Shown here: piece after piece, positions 40,449 to 41,243 of the stretch | Numbering within the stretch: the first letter of the stretch is position 1 | How the letters are laid out: each line of letters begins with the position of its first letter | Source of the DNA: BD1-7 clade bacterium | GTDB taxonomy: Bacteria > Pseudomonadota > Gammaproteobacteria > Pseudomonadales > DT-91 | DNA: 41,243 bases | Direction: 5' to 3' | NCBI GenBank assembly: GCA_902705865.1 | Contig: CACSIO010000023.1 | Coordinates: forward strand, 372,943-414,185 | The notes under the pieces: generated by a model | The model's input: only the letters and a program-made list of their open reading frames with translations | What the model was told of the DNA's origin: nothing | The model's database searches: none | Made by a program: the position numbers and the translations under genes

Positions 40449-40823
40449 ATGGCTACCGCCTATTTTATTAATGCGACTCCAACAAAAACCAAAGTGCAAC
40501 TCAACACAGGTAACCTGAATAGTCTTGCACCCATGAGCGTTGATTCATCTTCAGAGGCTGTCAGTGCCCCGGCATGGGGAGCAGACATTGCAGCATTTGT
40601 GTCTCCTGATACATTTGCCGGTGATAACAAGGTCAATGAGCTTTTGTATAGCTCACAGCAAAGTGGAAAAACTCGTCGTTATAAGATTACTTCGTCAGTT
40701 TCTACAACACTGGATCTATATTTCTTCTTATTTGAAGACACCATTGTTGCTGAAGATCAAACCGGTTCTTCTGCAAGTATTCATATTGAACATATCGAAA
40801 CCATGGAAAGCGAGTTGGCATAA
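40449..40823 (+). CDS. Small beta-rich protein of unknown function, paralogue C of tandem array
   Basis: Unrecognised 124-residue product, start M-A-T-A-Y-F-I-N-A-T. It is clearly paralogous to gene A: I-T-S-S-V-S-T-T-L-D-L-Y-F-F-L-F-E-D-T-I and D-Q-T-G-S-S-A-S-I match the corresponding region of A at most positions, and M-A-x-x-x-F-x-N-A-T is shared at the start. No signal peptide. The ribosome binding site is AAAAGGA. It is followed by a 9-bp hairpin and then paralogue D. Confidence 0.75.
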   Translation: MATAYFINATPTKTKVQLNTGNLNSLAPMSVDSSSEAVSAPAWGADIAAFVSPDTFAGDNKVNELLYSSQQSGKTRRYKITSSVSTTLDLYFFLFEDTIVAEDQTGSSASIHIEHIETMESELA

Positions 40824-40850
40824 ACTGAATCTGTTTGTGATTTGACCATC

Positions 40851-40871
40851 ACCGGTGACGTTGTCACCGGT
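40851..40871 (+). repeat. Intercistronic hairpin before paralogue D
   Basis: ACCGGTGAC / GTCACCGGT, 9 perfect base pairs with loop GTT, ending four bases before the GGAG ribosome binding site of the next gene. No T-run. Confidence 0.65.
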
Positions 40872-40887
40872 TACAAGGAGTAGTTTG

Positions 40888-41243
40888 ATGAGCGCCAGTA
40901 CGTATGTTTTAAACGGAACAGATAAGACCACCGATATTCGAATCAATGGTGGGAACTATCAGTCGATGTCAGCTTTGAACCTTCAGACGGGTAGTCTCGA
41001 TCAAACAACTAAATTTTTATTAGACAGAAACCCTGCACCAGGCACACTGGGGTTGGGTGAAAATGAAGTGATTGTGAAGATAAACGGTACAATCACAACG
41101 TACACAGTGACCCTTGCCGATAGCATATTGATCACGTTCGATGTCCAGCTGATTGTATTTGAAAATACTATCGAACCTAAAAATACAATTAGTACCGAGG
41201 GTTTTACCGTAACACTAACGTCTCAATCCAATGCGACATTAGC
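40888..41243 (+). CDS. Small beta-rich protein of unknown function, paralogue D (3' end outside window)
   Basis: The frame is open from ATG 40888 to the window edge (118 codons visible) behind a good AAGGAG ribosome binding site. The start is M-S-A-S-T-Y-V-L-N-G-T. N-G-G-N-Y-Q-S-M-S-A follows, and the late segment D-V-Q-L-I-V-F-E-N-T-I occupies the place of the L-x-L-Y-x-F-x-D-T-I core of A and C. It is more diverged than A and C are from each other. The C-terminus is missing. No signal peptide. Function unknown; the same strand and spacing suggest one operon. Confidence 0.7.
   Translation, partial: MSASTYVLNGTDKTTDIRINGGNYQSMSALNLQTGSLDQTTKFLLDRNPAPGTLGLGENEVIVKINGTITTYTVTLADSILITFDVQLIVFENTIEPKNTISTEGFTVTLTSQSNATL

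Overview
The window is chromosomal DNA from a gammaproteobacterium, most likely a marine lineage near Oceanospirillales/Pseudomonadales. This rests on gene order (trkA-trkH, glyQS, gyrB-recF-dnaN-dnaA, rpmH-rnpA-yidD-yidC-mnmE, mnmG-rsmG-parA-parB, the atp operon, glmU-glmS) and on protein sequences that resemble Pseudomonas and Vibrio orthologues. It covers the replication-origin neighbourhood. No rRNA, tRNA, CRISPR array, insertion sequence or prophage was recognised. Family names were assigned by recognising motifs and synteny; no database search was run.

Layout. 1-2.8 kb: potassium uptake (partial trkA, then trkH). 2.8-3.7 kb (minus): an LpxL/HtrB-type lipid A acyltransferase. 3.85-7.65 kb: glycyl-tRNA synthetase (glyQ, glyS) and a PlsC-type acyltransferase. 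8.07-14.75 kb (minus): dnaA-dnaN-recF-gyrB, with two parS sites inside recF. 14.75-15.72 kb: dnaA/rpmH spacer with a few DnaA boxes. 15.7-19.84 kb: rpmH, rnpA, yidD, yidC, mnmE. 19.84-20.59 kb: a non-coding region with five DnaA-box-like sites and three tandem AT-rich 14-mers, the best oriC candidate, in the same box-DUE-mnmG order as Escherichia coli and Vibrio. 20.6-24.9 kb: mnmG, rsmG, parA, parB. 24.9-32.3 kb: complete atpIBEFHAGDC operon with a good sigma70 promoter, internal hairpins after atpA, atpG and atpD, and a strong terminator. 32.4-35.6 kb: glmU-glmS and a terminator.

35.86-38.74 kb is a redox-signalling module. A Met/His-rich outer-membrane beta-barrel protein diverges from a RegB/PrrB/RoxS-type histidine kinase, whose gene overlaps a RegA/PrrA/RoxR-type response regulator. 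The divergent promoter holds one near-perfect RegA-type palindrome (TGCGAC-N5-GTCGCA), centred about 42 bases upstream of the predicted start of the outer-membrane gene. Autoregulation and co-regulation can therefore be predicted from sequence.

38.74-41.24 kb is the accessory part. An 823-base AT-rich non-coding stretch with several inverted repeats precedes a tandem set of at least four small, leaderless, beta-strand-rich proteins of unknown function. They share an N-terminal F-x-N-A-T-like start and a C-terminal L-x-L-Y-x-F-x-D-T-I-like core. The last is cut by the window edge, so the array may continue. This is the part most likely to represent something undescribed.
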